Below are positions 1 through 9,230 of a stretch of DNA of 9,664 bases, piece after piece. Numbering within the stretch: position 1 is the stretch's first letter; every line of letters begins with the position of its first letter. A program made the position numbers and the translations under genes. Location: assembly GCA_903927775.1 (NCBI GenBank), contig CAIYOE010000258.1, positions 1 through 9,664 of the forward strand, read 5' to 3'. Under the pieces are notes generated by a model, which worked only from the letters and a program-made list of their open reading frames with translations, ran no database searches and was not told the DNA's origin. Origin of the DNA: an uncultured Micrococcales bacterium (GTDB lineage Bacteria > Actinomycetota > Actinomycetes > Actinomycetales > Microbacteriaceae).

Positions 1-657
1 CAGCGCGACCAACTGGTGGTTCTGCCCACCGACACCGTTTACGGAATCGCGGCCGACGCCTTTAGCCCAGTGGCGGTTGCCAATCTTTTGGCAGCCAAGG
101 GGCGCGACCGCCAATCACCGCCTCCGGTTTTGATTTCCAAAGCCGCCACCATGGCCGCGCTTGCCGAATCAGTTCCAGCGGTGGCAAACAAGTTGGCTCA
201 GGCTTTTTGGCCAGGTGCGCTGACCATGATTTTGCGAGCACAGTCTTCTTTGCACTGGGACCTGGGCGAGACCAAGGGAACCGTGGCTCTTCGAGTTCCG
301 GATCACAAGATTGCTATCGCTCTGCTCGAGGAAACCGGGCCATTAGCTGTTTCTAGTGCCAACCTAACCGGCCAACCCGCTGCCACCACCTGTCAAGCGG
401 CTGCCGAATACCTAGGGAAAAGCGTTGAGGTTTACCTGGATGCGGGCGAGAGCCCGAAGGGCGAGTCCAGCACCATTTTGGACCTGACCGGAATCCAAGA
501 GACCACAGACACCGATGGCAACCCACTGGTTACCGGCAAGATTCGGGTGGTTCGTCTTGGTGCGCTGAGCGTTGACCAAATCGCTCTGGTGGCCGGGGAT
601 CTGCTTGAGGTGCCAGAGGCAAATGGCTCGGGCGGCAAACCGGAAGCTCAAGGCTAG
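1..657 (+). CDS. tsaC: L-threonylcarbamoyladenylate synthase (TsaC/YwlC/Sua5 family), 5' end outside window
   Basis: The enzyme makes threonylcarbamoyl-AMP from threonine, bicarbonate and ATP, the first step of t6A formation at position 37 of ANN-decoding tRNAs; it is cytoplasmic. The reading frame is open from base 1, so the real start lies upstream and roughly 20 residues are missing. Visible YrdC-domain motifs, in order, are PTDTVYG (bases 25-45), AKGRDR followed by PPPVLI, FWPGALT, GTVALRVPDH, LAVSSANLTG, SSTILDL and a final RVVRLGAL. Only the single YrdC domain is present; after it comes a short low-complexity tail (EANGSGGKPEAQG). There is no C-terminal Sua5 domain, so this is the short TsaC/YwlC form. 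Its TAG stop shares a base with the GTG start of the next gene, indicating translational coupling. The family call is secure; the choice of gene symbol is conventional. Confidence 0.93.
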   Translation, partial: QRDQLVVLPTDTVYGIAADAFSPVAVANLLAAKGRDRQSPPPVLISKAATMAALAESVPAVANKLAQAFWPGALTMILRAQSSLHWDLGETKGTVALRVPDHKIAIALLEETGPLAVSSANLTGQPAATTCQAAAEYLGKSVEVYLDAGESPKGESSTILDLTGIQETTDTDGNPLVTGKIRVVRLGALSVDQIALVAGDLLEVPEANGSGGKPEAQG

Positions 658-1760
658 TGCGCGCCTATCTGCTGATTGCGCTCATCGCGGCAGTAGTTAC
701 TTTCTTTGCCACCTGGGCGGTTCTAAAGCTGGCCCACCGGTTCAAGATTTACCCGGCCATTCGCTCGCGCGATGCGCACTCCAAGCCGACTCCCCGTCTT
801 GGCGGAATCGCCATGATGGTGGGATTCGCCAGCGCAATGGGCGCGGCGGCACTGCTGGGTTGGTTCCATTCGGTGTTTATCGACCCCACCAAGGTGCTCA
901 CCATTCTGGGATGTGCCGTGGCTATTAGCCTGCTGGGTTTCCTAGACGACCTCTATGACCTGGACTGGACCCTCAAACTGGCTGGCCAGTTCCTGGTGGC
1001 TGGGGTTTTGGCGTGGCAAGGTGTGCAGATTGTTTCGCTGCCGATCTTTGGCCTAACCATCGGAAGTTTTGGCACCAGCCTGGTAGTCACAGTTTTCATC
1101 ACTGTCCTTGTCATGAATGCGGTGAATTTCATCGATGGCCTAGACGGCCTGGTGGCGGGTGTGGTTCTGATTGGAACCACCGTTTTCTTTGCCTACGCCT
1201 ACCTTCTAACTCAGCGCACCAATCCCACCAACTACTTCAACATCGCCACACTGTTGAGCGCCGGTGTGATCGGGATTTGCGTAGGATTCCTGCCGTTCAA
1301 CTGGCGCCCGGCCAAGATTTTTATGGGCGATGGGGGAGCGCTGCTGCTTGGCCTGCTCATGAGCGCGAGTGCGCTCACCGTGACAGGGCAGATCGATCCA
1401 CAGTTGACCACGAACACCAATGCTGTACCAGCATTTTTGCCGTTGATTTTGCCGCTTTCGATCCTGGTTTTGCCGCTGCTGGACTTTACTCTGGCGGTTC
1501 TCAGGCGGCTGCAGGCTGGTAAATCACCCTTTGCCGCCGACCGCCAGCACATCCATCACCGACTTCAAGACTTTGGTCACAGTCACCTGGGTTCTGTCTT
1601 GGTGTTTTACCTTTGGACGGCACTGATTTCGATCAGTTGCCTATTGCTATTCCTAATTCCGGGCGCCATGGTCGGTTGGTTCTTTGTGCCTGGACTTATC
1701 GCAACCCTTACCTACACGGTTTGGCCAGTATTTACCGCACCAAAGGAGACCGCAGAATGA
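657..1760 (+). CDS. wecA: WecA/TagO-type polyprenyl-phosphate GlcNAc-1-phosphate transferase
   Basis: This integral membrane enzyme transfers a sugar phosphate, by family GlcNAc-1-P from UDP-GlcNAc, to a polyprenyl phosphate carrier. That primes synthesis of wall polysaccharide or linker units on the cytoplasmic face. The 367 aa are mostly hydrophobic with about 10-11 membrane segments. Family motifs are complete: the DD pair at residues 97-98 in FLDDLYDLD, the NAVNFIDGLDGL block at 154-165, MGDGG at 223-227 and the HIHHRL loop at 298-303. The HxHHR-type loop separates the WecA/TagO group from MraY. The GTG start shares its G with the preceding TAG stop; GGAAG at 642-646 is a suitable ribosome binding site, and the first membrane helix begins almost at once. 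It overlaps the next gene by 4 bases (ATGA). The exact sugar and final polymer cannot be read from the sequence. Leucine codons are CTG-rich, unlike atpE. Confidence 0.93.
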   Translation: MRAYLLIALIAAVVTFFATWAVLKLAHRFKIYPAIRSRDAHSKPTPRLGGIAMMVGFASAMGAAALLGWFHSVFIDPTKVLTILGCAVAISLLGFLDDLYDLDWTLKLAGQFLVAGVLAWQGVQIVSLPIFGLTIGSFGTSLVVTVFITVLVMNAVNFIDGLDGLVAGVVLIGTTVFFAYAYLLTQRTNPTNYFNIATLLSAGVIGICVGFLPFNWRPAKIFMGDGGALLLGLLMSASALTVTGQIDPQLTTNTNAVPAFLPLILPLSILVLPLLDFTLAVLRRLQAGKSPFAADRQHIHHRLQDFGHSHLGSVLVFYLWTALISISCLLLFLIPGAMVGWFFVPGLIATLTYTVWPVFTAPKETAE

Positions 1761-2167
1761 CCCAGCACACCCTCGGCGCCAGCCAACTCTTCAAACGAGT
1801 GCTCGGTTGGGGTGCCATCCTGATCGGCGGCATCGCGCTTCTGGCTTCTTTGCTCGGCTGGCTTTTGGTTGGTCAAAGGGGGCTTGTGAGCGCGCTAATC
1901 GGCGCATCGATGGCGTTTATCTTTGTTTCACTCACTGCCTTGAGCGTGTGGATCGGGGGCAAGTTAAGTCTAGGTGGATTCTTTGGCATGGTCATGGGCG
2001 GTTGGCTCTTAAAAGTGGTTCTTTTTTTAGTGTTGGTAGGGGTGCTGAAACGCGCCGCTTTCATCGATGGCCCGACCTTGTTTTTGACCCTGGTTGCTAG
2101 CATTCTGGGCTCGTTGGCGATCGACAGCCTGGTGTTTTTCCGGGCTCGTCTGCCGATGGGTGAATAG
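1757..2167 (+). CDS. small four-helix membrane protein, AtpI-like by position
   Basis: The protein has 136 residues with four predicted membrane helices at about 16-38, 42-66, 73-97 and 106-128, a short polar N-terminus and an Arg-containing C-terminal end (FRARLPMGE). It sits between wecA and atpB, where actinobacteria usually carry a small hypothetical protein regarded as the counterpart of AtpI. In other bacteria AtpI aids c-ring assembly or cation handling. A function in ATP synthase assembly is inferred from size, topology and position; I see no diagnostic AtpI residue motif. The ATG start is supported by AAGGAG at 1743-1748, and the ATGA overlap couples it to wecA. It is separated from atpB by 152 bp containing a likely promoter, so it may be transcribed with the upstream genes rather than at atp levels. 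Confidence 0.8.
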   Translation: MTQHTLGASQLFKRVLGWGAILIGGIALLASLLGWLLVGQRGLVSALIGASMAFIFVSLTALSVWIGGKLSLGGFFGMVMGGWLLKVVLFLVLVGVLKRAAFIDGPTLFLTLVASILGSLAIDSLVFFRARLPMGE

Positions 2168-2203
2168 AAGGAAAAAAAGTTGCCCTGCGGGAAAGAAACT
2201 GGG

Positions 2204-2231
2204 TTAACAGCCTTAAGTTTCACTGTAAACT
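2204..2231 (+). promoter_or_regulatory. candidate sigma-70-type promoter of the atp operon
   Basis: TTAACA at 2204-2209 matches the -35 consensus at five of six positions. It is followed after 16 bp by TAAACT at 2226-2231, a weaker -10 match (four of six). A start near A2238 would leave a leader of about 82 nt before atpB. It lies in the only sizeable gap upstream of atpB, where an operon promoter is expected. A small dyad, AGTTT (2216-2220) and AAACT (2227-2231), overlaps the -10 and could be an operator or chance. No transcription data; other promoters could exist upstream. Confidence 0.45.
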
Positions 2232-2238
2232 AATCGCA

Positions 2239-2289
2239 TTAGCCTTGGACTCTCACGGCTAAAGCACGCCGTAAATCGCTCCGCGATTT
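2239..2289 (+). promoter_or_regulatory. two inverted repeats in the atpB leader
   Basis: TTAGCC (2239-2244) pairs with GGCTAA (2257-2262) across a 12-nt loop. AAATCGC (2273-2279) pairs perfectly with GCGATTT (2283-2289) across a 3-nt loop TCC. The second is followed by CCCC rather than a T-run, so it is not an ordinary intrinsic terminator. It ends 15 nt before the atpB ribosome binding site. If transcription starts near 2238, the mRNA would begin almost directly with the first hairpin. A role in mRNA stability or translation control is inference. Confidence 0.45.
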
Positions 2290-2304
2290 CCCCTTGCCCA
2301 GACA

Positions 2305-2310
2305 CAGGAG
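2305..2310 (+). promoter_or_regulatory. ribosome binding site that fixes the atpB TTG start
   Basis: CAGGAG lies 9 nt before TTG at 2320. There is no in-frame ATG until residue 47, inside the first membrane helix, so this site supports the TTG start. Confidence 0.75.
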
Positions 2311-2319
2311 TACTCGCCC

Positions 2320-3159
2320 TTGGTACACGCACTAGACCTGCTGAACGTAGTGGTTGCACACCAGGCGTCTGGAAGCGACTTTGAGTCCCCAAGCATCAAC
2401 GAGTTTTACCCGCAGGCTGTGCTTTTCGCGGGAACCCCATTTGAGCTGAACCGCATCATGATGATTCGCCTTTTGGTCATGGTTCTCCTAATCGTGGTCT
2501 TTTCGCTGTGGGCCGGTAAGTTCAGGTCATCTACCAAACAGGGCAAACTAGTGCCTAGCAAGTTCCAGCTAATGGGAGAAATCTCGTTGGACTTTGTGCG
2601 TAAGTCCATCGCACACGACCAGCTAGGTAAGGTAGACGGCGACCGTTTCTTGCCGTTGCTAACCACCATTTTCTTTGTAGTTCTCGGCATGAACATCACC
2701 GGAATCATTCCGAGCCTAAACATCGCCAGCACCGCACTGATCGGTCTGCCGCTGGTTTTGGCCATCGCGGCCTACGTGACCTTCATTTATGCCGGTATCC
2801 GCAAACACGGCATGGGCTTTTTCAAGTCCAGCCTGTTTCCATCTGGAGTCCCACCGGTTTTCTACATCCTTGTAACGCCGATCGAGTTTCTCTCTACCTT
2901 CATCCTTCGTCCGGTCACCCTGGCTCTTCGTCTGACCATGAACATGATCGCCGGCCACTTGCTGCTGGTGCTGTGTTTCGGAGCCACCTCATTCTTCTTC
3001 TTCAACGCCGAAGGCTTCTTCAAGGCGTTTGGAGCGGGAACCTTCCTGTTCGGATTCGTATTCACTCTCTTCGAGATGCTGGTTGCGTTCCTGCAGGCTT
3101 ATGTATTTACTCTTCTGACCACTGTTTACATTCAGTTGGCATTGGCAGACGAGCACTAA
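2320..3159 (+). CDS. atpB: F1Fo ATP synthase subunit a
   Basis: Subunit a forms the two proton half-channels beside the c-ring in the membrane Fo sector. The 279-aa protein has an N-terminal periplasmic stretch, then several membrane helices. The essential arginine is R204 in LALRLTMNMIAGHLLL, equivalent to E. coli R210, with N208 and H213 at the positions of E. coli N214 and E219. The final helices contain E252 and Q259 (E. coli H245 and Q252), and the protein ends ALADEH. The His/Glu arrangement is thus the reverse of E. coli. The usual FG after LRL is TM here. The TTG start is chosen because CAGGAG lies 9 nt upstream and because it leaves about 44 residues before the first helix, a plausible length for actinobacterial subunit a. 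First gene of the atp operon; a hairpin separates it from atpE. Confidence 0.96.
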   Translation: MVHALDLLNVVVAHQASGSDFESPSINEFYPQAVLFAGTPFELNRIMMIRLLVMVLLIVVFSLWAGKFRSSTKQGKLVPSKFQLMGEISLDFVRKSIAHDQLGKVDGDRFLPLLTTIFFVVLGMNITGIIPSLNIASTALIGLPLVLAIAAYVTFIYAGIRKHGMGFFKSSLFPSGVPPVFYILVTPIEFLSTFILRPVTLALRLTMNMIAGHLLLVLCFGATSFFFFNAEGFFKAFGAGTFLFGFVFTLFEMLVAFLQAYVFTLLTTVYIQLALADEH

Positions 3160-3160
3160 A

Positions 3161-3441
<281 letters not shown>

Positions 3442-3461
3442 TTAGTCAGGACTCCTAAATC

Positions 3462-4016
3462 ATGATGATTTCTAGAATCGTCGCGGCTGCGGCAGAAGCG
3501 GACCCAAATCCGCTGCTACCTAGCACCCCCGACCTCGTCTGGTCATCGGTGGTTTTTGCTGTTCTGCTGGTTTTCTTCTGGATCGCGGTTCTACCGAACT
3601 TCAAGAAGAACCTAGATGCCCGCACCGAAGCAATCGAAGGCCGCCTAGAGGCAGCCGAGAAGGCTCAGGCCGAGGCAGCCGCCAAGACCGCAAACATTGA
3701 GGCAGAGCAGGCAGCGGCTCGCGCCGAGGCTTCGCAGATCCGCGAGAGCGCACGCGCCGAGGGTGCAGCCATTCTGGCTGAGCTCAAGGAGCAGGCTTCC
3801 GCTGAGGCAGCTCGACTCACCGCCACCGCAAAGGCTCAGATTGAAGCCGAGCGTCAGGCAGCGTTGATTTCGCTTCGTGCCGAGGTTGGCTCACTAGCCA
3901 TCGACCTGGCCTCGAGCGTAGTTGGCGCCAGCCTTCAGAACGACAAGATTGCAGCCGGTGTGGTTGACCAGTTCCTGGCCAGCCTAGAAGCCGACAACAA
4001 GGCAGGCAAGAAGTAA
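3462..4016 (+). CDS. atpF: F1Fo ATP synthase subunit b
   Basis: Subunit b is the peripheral-stalk stator protein joining subunit a in the membrane to delta on top of F1. The 184-aa product has a short N-terminal segment, one membrane helix at about 25-44, then a long Ala/Glu/Arg/Lys-rich helix from about 45 to 140 that fits the b-dimer coiled coil. A conserved segment, EVGSLAIDLASSVVG (141-155), precedes the delta-binding end. Only one b gene is present, so a homodimer is expected rather than b/b'. Two adjacent ATG codons lie at 3462 and 3465; AGGA at 3448-3451 is better spaced for the first. It starts 20 nt after atpE and ends 3 nt before atpH. Confidence 0.95.
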   Translation: MMISRIVAAAAEADPNPLLPSTPDLVWSSVVFAVLLVFFWIAVLPNFKKNLDARTEAIEGRLEAAEKAQAEAAAKTANIEAEQAAARAEASQIRESARAEGAAILAELKEQASAEAARLTATAKAQIEAERQAALISLRAEVGSLAIDLASSVVGASLQNDKIAAGVVDQFLASLEADNKAGKK

Positions 4017-4019
4017 GCA

Positions 4020-4823
4020 ATGGCAAGTTCAACCAGGCAGTCACTCGCAAGCGCTAAGGCGGCACTCCAGCCGTTGCTTGCCAAGGCAGATCTCGCATTC
4101 GCATCGGAACTGTTCGCAGTTTCCGGCGCGGTCGCTAGTTCCGCTCAGCTGCGCAACCTCCTCTCGGACCCTTCCGCCGAGGTAAAGGCAAAGTCGGGCG
4201 CGGTCTCTGCAGTATTCGCCAAGGGCGTTTCTGCGGCTGTCCTTGATTTCGTGACCAGCCTGGTTGCACTCCGTTGGTCAAAGGGTTCAGACCTGGTGTC
4301 TGCCCTTGAGCAGCTGGGTGTGCACGTTGTTGCAACCATCGCAGTGAAAAACGCAAACATTCAGCAGGTCTCCGATGAACTGTTCACATTCGAGCAGGCT
4401 ATCGAGGGCGACAGTGACCTACAGTTTGCGTTGGCTTCCAAGTCGGCTACCAGTGAGGCACGCCTTGCCCTGGTAGACAAACTCCTTGGCAAGCAGGCCT
4501 CTGCAGAGGGCGCCCTGTTGATTCGTCAGGCTGTATCCGCAGCCGGCAAGCGTCGTGCATCGCTGGTTTTGGCCGGCTTTGGCAAGCTTGTGGCTTTGGT
4601 TGCCAGCCAGCAGGTGGCCACTATTTCGGTTGCGCAAGAGCTAAGCGCTGCACAGCTAGAGCGCCTCGGCGCCGCGCTGGCAGCTCAGTATGGCACCGCA
4701 ATCAAGCTAAACGTTGAGCTCGACCCATCGGTTATCGGTGGCGTTCGTGTTCAGATCGCAGATCAAATCATCGATGGCAGCGTTGCTAGCCGTTTGAACC
4801 AAGCAAGACTTTCGCTGGCCTAA
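4020..4823 (+). CDS. atpH: F1Fo ATP synthase subunit delta (OSCP-like)
   Basis: Delta caps the alpha3beta3 head and anchors the b subunits. At 267 aa it is much longer than E. coli delta (177 aa), which is usual for actinobacteria, where the N-terminal part is extended. The C-terminal signature is clear: LDPSVIGGVRVQIADQI at 234-250 followed by IDGSVASRL. The protein is rich in Ala, Ser and Leu and predicted to be largely helical. The ATG lies 3 nt after the atpF stop, and the ribosome binding site within the end of atpF is weak (AAGAAG), suggesting translation is coupled to atpF. It is not a b-delta fusion of the mycobacterial kind: atpF and atpH are separate genes, and delta has no N-terminal membrane helix. 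Confidence 0.94.
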   Translation: MASSTRQSLASAKAALQPLLAKADLAFASELFAVSGAVASSAQLRNLLSDPSAEVKAKSGAVSAVFAKGVSAAVLDFVTSLVALRWSKGSDLVSALEQLGVHVVATIAVKNANIQQVSDELFTFEQAIEGDSDLQFALASKSATSEARLALVDKLLGKQASAEGALLIRQAVSAAGKRRASLVLAGFGKLVALVASQQVATISVAQELSAAQLERLGAALAAQYGTAIKLNVELDPSVIGGVRVQIADQIIDGSVASRLNQARLSLA

Positions 4824-4863
4824 AGCCAGTAGAGACCAACCGGAACCTTAGTTTCTAACTAGG
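4815..4863 (+). promoter_or_regulatory. small hairpins in the atpH-atpA junction
   Basis: CTGGC (4815-4819) pairs with GCCAG (4825-4829) over the atpH stop codon. Further on, CC plus TAGTT (4846-4853, one bulged T) pairs with AACTAGG (4857-4863) around a TCT loop. No T-run follows, so termination is unlikely. At 60 bp this is the longest gap inside the operon, between the Fo/stalk genes and the F1 head genes. AGAGGA at 4873-4878 is the atpA ribosome binding site. Confidence 0.35.
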
Positions 4864-4883
4864 CCCAGAAGAAGAGGAACGAG

Positions 4884-6509
4884 ATGGCAGATTTGAAGAT
4901 CAGCCCGAACGAGATTCGCGACGCGCTGAAGGACTTCGTTGACTCCTACCAGCCAGCCGCGGCTTCGCGCGACGAGGTAGGCCACGTAATCGATGCCGGC
5001 GACGGTATTGCACACGTTGAGGGTCTTCCTAGCGCAATGGCAAACGAGCTACTCAAGTTCGCCGACGGCACCTTGGGTCTAGCCCTAAACCTCGACGAGC
5101 GCGAGATCGGTGTTGTTGTTCTTGGCGACTTCCAGGGCATCTCGGAGGGCATGGAAGTTCACCGCACCGGCGAAGTTCTATCCGTTCCAGTTGGCGACGC
5201 CTACCTAGGTCGCGTTGTTGACCCGCTTGGTAACCCAATCGATGGTCTAGGCGAAATCAAGGCCGAGACCCGTCGTGCACTTGAGCTACAGGCTCCTGGT
5301 GTTATGGCTCGTAAGTCTGTATCCGAGCCACTTCAGACCGGCATCAAGGCTATCGACGCCATGATTCCAGTTGGTCGCGGACAGCGTCAGCTAATCATTG
5401 GTGACCGCCAGACCGGTAAGACCGCGATTGCGATCGACACCATCATCAACCAGAAGGCTAACTGGGAGTCCGGCGACCCTAAGAAGCAGGTTCGCTGCAT
5501 CTATGTAGCAATCGGCCAGAAGGGTTCGACCATCGCTGCTGTGAAGGGCGCTTTGGAAGAAGCCGGTGCGTTGGAGTACACCACCATCGTTGCCTCGCCT
5601 GCATCTGATCCAGCAGGTTTCAAGTACCTAGCTCCTTACACCGGTTCGGCCATTGGTCAGCACTGGATGTACGGCGGCAAGCACGTACTTATCATTTTCG
5701 ATGACCTTTCCAAGCAGGCCGAGGCCTACCGCGCGGTATCGCTTCTTCTACGTCGCCCACCAGGGCGTGAGGCTTACCCGGGAGACGTCTTCTACCTACA
5801 CTCGCGCCTACTGGAGCGTTGTGCAAAGCTGAACGACGAGCTCGGCGGCGGTTCCATGACCGGACTTCCAATCATCGAGACCAAGGCGAACGACGTTTCG
5901 GCTTACATCCCTACCAACGTGATTTCCATCACCGACGGCCAGATCTTCTTGCAGTCGGACCTCTTCAACGCCAACCAGCGCCCTGCCATCGATGTGGGTA
6001 TCTCGGTTTCGCGTGTTGGTGGTGCCGCACAGGTCAAGGGAATCAAGAAGGTTTCGGGAACCCTAAAGCTAGAACTAGCGCAGTACCGCTCGCTAGAGGC
6101 ATTCGCAATGTTCGCTTCGGACCTGGATGCGGCTTCTCGCCAGCAGCTAGCCCGTGGTGCACGTCTGATGGAGCTTCTAAAGCAGCCACAGTACTCGCCA
6201 TACCCGGTAGAAGAGCAGACCGTTTCGGTTTGGGCTGGTACCACCGGCAAGCTAGACGAAGTTCCAGTACAGGACGTACTGCGCTTCGAGAGCGAGCTAC
6301 TGGACTACCTACGCCGTAACAGCCAGATTCTTACCACCATCCGCGAGACCAAGAACCTTGAGAAGGACACCGAGGCGGCTCTAGTAGACGCAGTCGTGGC
6401 ATTCAAGAAGACCTTTGCAACTCACGAGGGCACCGCGTTGCCATCCGTGAACGTAGAGGCTCTATCGGCAGCCGAAGTCAACCAGGAAAAGATCGTCAAG
6501 GGTCGCTAA
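4884..6509 (+). CDS. atpA: F1Fo ATP synthase subunit alpha
   Basis: Alpha is the non-catalytic nucleotide-binding subunit of the F1 head. The 541-aa product has the N-terminal beta-barrel (to about 95), the P-loop GDRQTGKT at 173-180 with Gln as typical of alpha, the Walker B strand HVLIIFDD at 267-274, the signature [10 protein letters not shown] at 367-376 and the arginine finger R377 that reaches into the beta active site. The helical C-terminal domain runs to about residue 515, followed by roughly 25-28 extra polar residues absent from E. coli alpha (513 aa). Mycobacterial alpha has a C-terminal extension that restrains ATP hydrolysis; whether this tail acts likewise is unknown. The ATG is preceded by AGAGGA with a 5-nt gap. 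The gene contains 11 CTAG sites, many from CTA leucine codons followed by G. Confidence 0.98.
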   Translation: MADLKISPNEIRDALKDFVDSYQPAAASRDEVGHVIDAGDGIAHVEGLPSAMANELLKFADGTLGLALNLDEREIGVVVLGDFQGISEGMEVHRTGEVLSVPVGDAYLGRVVDPLGNPIDGLGEIKAETRRALELQAPGVMARKSVSEPLQTGIKAIDAMIPVGRGQRQLIIGDRQTGKTAIAIDTIINQKANWESGDPKKQVRCIYVAIGQKGSTIAAVKGALEEAGALEYTTIVASPASDPAGFKYLAPYTGSAIGQHWMYGGKHVLIIFDDLSKQAEAYRAVSLLLRRPPGREAYPGDVFYLHSRLLERCAKLNDELGGGSMTGLPIIETKANDVSAYIPTNVISITDGQIFLQSDLFNANQRPAIDVGISVSRVGGAAQVKGIKKVSGTLKLELAQYRSLEAFAMFASDLDAASRQQLARGARLMELLKQPQYSPYPVEEQTVSVWAGTTGKLDEVPVQDVLRFESELLDYLRRNSQILTTIRETKNLEKDTEAALVDAVVAFKKTFATHEGTALPSVNVEALSAAEVNQEKIVKGR

Positions 6510-6557
6510 CAGCGATTCAAAAACGGATTTTACTAACCTCAAGAAACTAGGAGAGAC

Positions 6558-7460
6558 ATGGGAGCGCAACTTCGGGTCTATAGGCAGAAAATCAAGTCTG
6601 CCAAGACGACCAAGAAGATCACTCGCGCCATGGAGTTGATCTCGGCCTCGCGTATTTACAAGGCCCAGCAGCGTGTGGCAGCTTCGGCTCCGTATGCTCG
6701 CGCGGTGACTCGTGCGGTTTCTGCGGTTGCTACCTACAGCAACGTAGACCACCCACTAACCACCGAACCTTCGACTATCCAGCGCGCCGCGGTAATTATT
6801 TTCACCTCGGACCGCGGTCTTGCCGGTGCGTTCTCGTCGAGTGTTCTAAAAGAGGCAGAGCAGCTAGAGAAGCTTTTGGTTTCTCAGGGCAAAGAGGTTG
6901 TTTACTTCCTAGTCGGCCGCAAGGCTGTTAGCTACTTCAACTTCCGTCGTCGCGAGGCCAACCAGGTTTGGACCGGCGGAACCGACCTACCAACCGTTGA
7001 AACCGCCCAGGCAATCGCCGAATCGGTTTTGGCAGCTTTCAAGTTCGATTACTCAGAGGGTGGTGTAGACGAGATTCACTTCATCTACAACCGCTTCGTG
7101 AGCATGATTGCTCAGGTTCCAGAGGTAGTTCGCCTGCTTCCACTAGAGGTAGTAGAACCAGAAGAGCCAGCTACCGCAGAGGTCTTCCCGCTTTACGAGT
7201 TTGAACCAGACGCAACCAAGGTGCTAGATGCGTTGCTTCCGGTTTATGTTGAGACCCGCATTTTCAATGCCATGCTGCAGTCCGCAGCCAGCGAGCACGC
7301 AGCTCGCCAGAAGGCAATGAAGAGCGCAACCGACAACGCAGAGAAGCTCATCAACACCTACACTCGCCTCAGCAACTCGGCTCGACAGGCCGAAATTACC
7401 CAGCAGATTTCCGAAATCGTTGGTGGTGCCGACGCACTGGCAACCATCAGTGAAGACTAA
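6558..7460 (+). CDS. atpG: F1Fo ATP synthase subunit gamma
   Basis: Gamma is the central rotating shaft that couples the c-ring to the catalytic sites. The 300-aa product begins with the conserved helix [21 protein letters not shown] and [12 protein letters not shown], has the central Rossmann-like part with [12 protein letters not shown] (83-94), and ends with the family signature: [19 protein letters not shown] (242-260) and [12 protein letters not shown] (280-291). Both terminal helices needed for the coiled coil are intact. AGGAG at 6549-6553 supports the ATG start with a short 4-nt spacing. The 48-bp gap after atpA has no stable hairpin I can see. The stop is 16 nt before atpD. Confidence 0.97.
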   Translation: MGAQLRVYRQKIKSAKTTKKITRAMELISASRIYKAQQRVAASAPYARAVTRAVSAVATYSNVDHPLTTEPSTIQRAAVIIFTSDRGLAGAFSSSVLKEAEQLEKLLVSQGKEVVYFLVGRKAVSYFNFRRREANQVWTGGTDLPTVETAQAIAESVLAAFKFDYSEGGVDEIHFIYNRFVSMIAQVPEVVRLLPLEVVEPEEPATAEVFPLYEFEPDATKVLDALLPVYVETRIFNAMLQSAASEHAARQKAMKSATDNAEKLINTYTRLSNSARQAEITQQISEIVGGADALATISED

Positions 7461-7470
7461 GAGAAAGTAA

Positions 7471-8907
<1,437 letters not shown>

Positions 8908-8909
8908 TC

Positions 8910-9173
8910 GTGTCCAACAATCTTCGTGTTGAGCTAGTTTCTGCCGAGAAGGCAGTTTGGTCGGGTGAGGCCAAGATGGTCGTCGCCAAGACCGTTGAAG
9001 GCGAGATCGGTCTGCTTGCAGGCCACGAGCCTATGCTAGCGATTCTGGCTTCGGGTGAGGTTCGTATCACCCTGCCAGAGGGCGAGAAGATCTTGGCTAA
9101 CGCCGCAGATGGTTTCCTGTCGGTAGAGAACAACGTGGTCACCATTGTGGCCCGTAACGCTCAACTGGCTTAG
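8910..9173 (+). CDS. atpC: F1Fo ATP synthase subunit epsilon, short form
   Basis: Epsilon sits at the foot of gamma and links it to the c-ring. The 87-aa product covers the N-terminal beta-sandwich only, with the family motif GEIGLLAGHEPMLAIL at 31-46 and GFLSVENNVVTIVA at 68-81. It stops where the C-terminal two-helix domain would begin; E. coli epsilon has 139 aa. That domain, when present, inhibits ATP hydrolysis. No frameshift remnant is seen: two consecutive TAG stops are followed within 10 nt by the terminator, so the short form looks genuine. Short epsilons are known in related actinobacteria. The GTG start is 2 nt after atpD and is served by AAGGAA at 8893-8898 inside atpD, so expression is probably coupled. 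Last gene of the operon. Confidence 0.95.
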   Translation: MSNNLRVELVSAEKAVWSGEAKMVVAKTVEGEIGLLAGHEPMLAILASGEVRITLPEGEKILANAADGFLSVENNVVTIVARNAQLA

Positions 9174-9185
9174 TAGTTCAAGTTG

Positions 9186-9213
9186 AAAACCCCCACCGAT
9201 TGGTGGGGGTTTT
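9186..9213 (+). terminator. intrinsic terminator of the atp operon, possibly bidirectional
   Basis: AAAACCCCCACC (9186-9197) and GGTGGGGGTTTT (9202-9213) form a perfect 12-bp stem with a 4-nt GATT loop. A T-rich tail follows (TTTT then CGCTTT). It begins 12 nt after the atpC stop. Because the stem is flanked by A's on the left, the opposite strand also reads as a GC stem followed by T's, so it could stop the convergent adenosyltransferase transcript too. Confidence 0.93.
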
Positions 9214-9230
9214 CGCTTTAAGCTTGCCTG

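Noticed and set aside
16..18. GTG at 16 as the true start of the threonylcarbamoyl-AMP synthase
   Set aside because: The frame is open to base 1 and this codon lies three codons before the conserved PTDTVYG motif, leaving too little N-terminus.
2180..2233. A 17-codon reading frame from TTG to TAA with a GGA-rich sequence upstream, in the gap before atpB
   Set aside because: It overlaps the likely promoter, starts with a rare codon and has no recognisable leader-peptide features such as a run of one amino acid.
2273..2295. Leader hairpin as an intrinsic terminator of the upstream genes
   Set aside because: The stem is followed by CCCC and no T-run, and it sits downstream of the likely atp promoter.
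3462..4823. Possible b-delta fusion as in mycobacteria
   Set aside because: A TAA stop and a 3-nt gap separate the two frames, and delta has its own ATG and no membrane helix.
6510..6557. AAAA/TTTT inverted repeat in the atpA-atpG gap as a terminator or processing site
   Set aside because: Only four A-T pairs around CGGA; too weak to count as structure.
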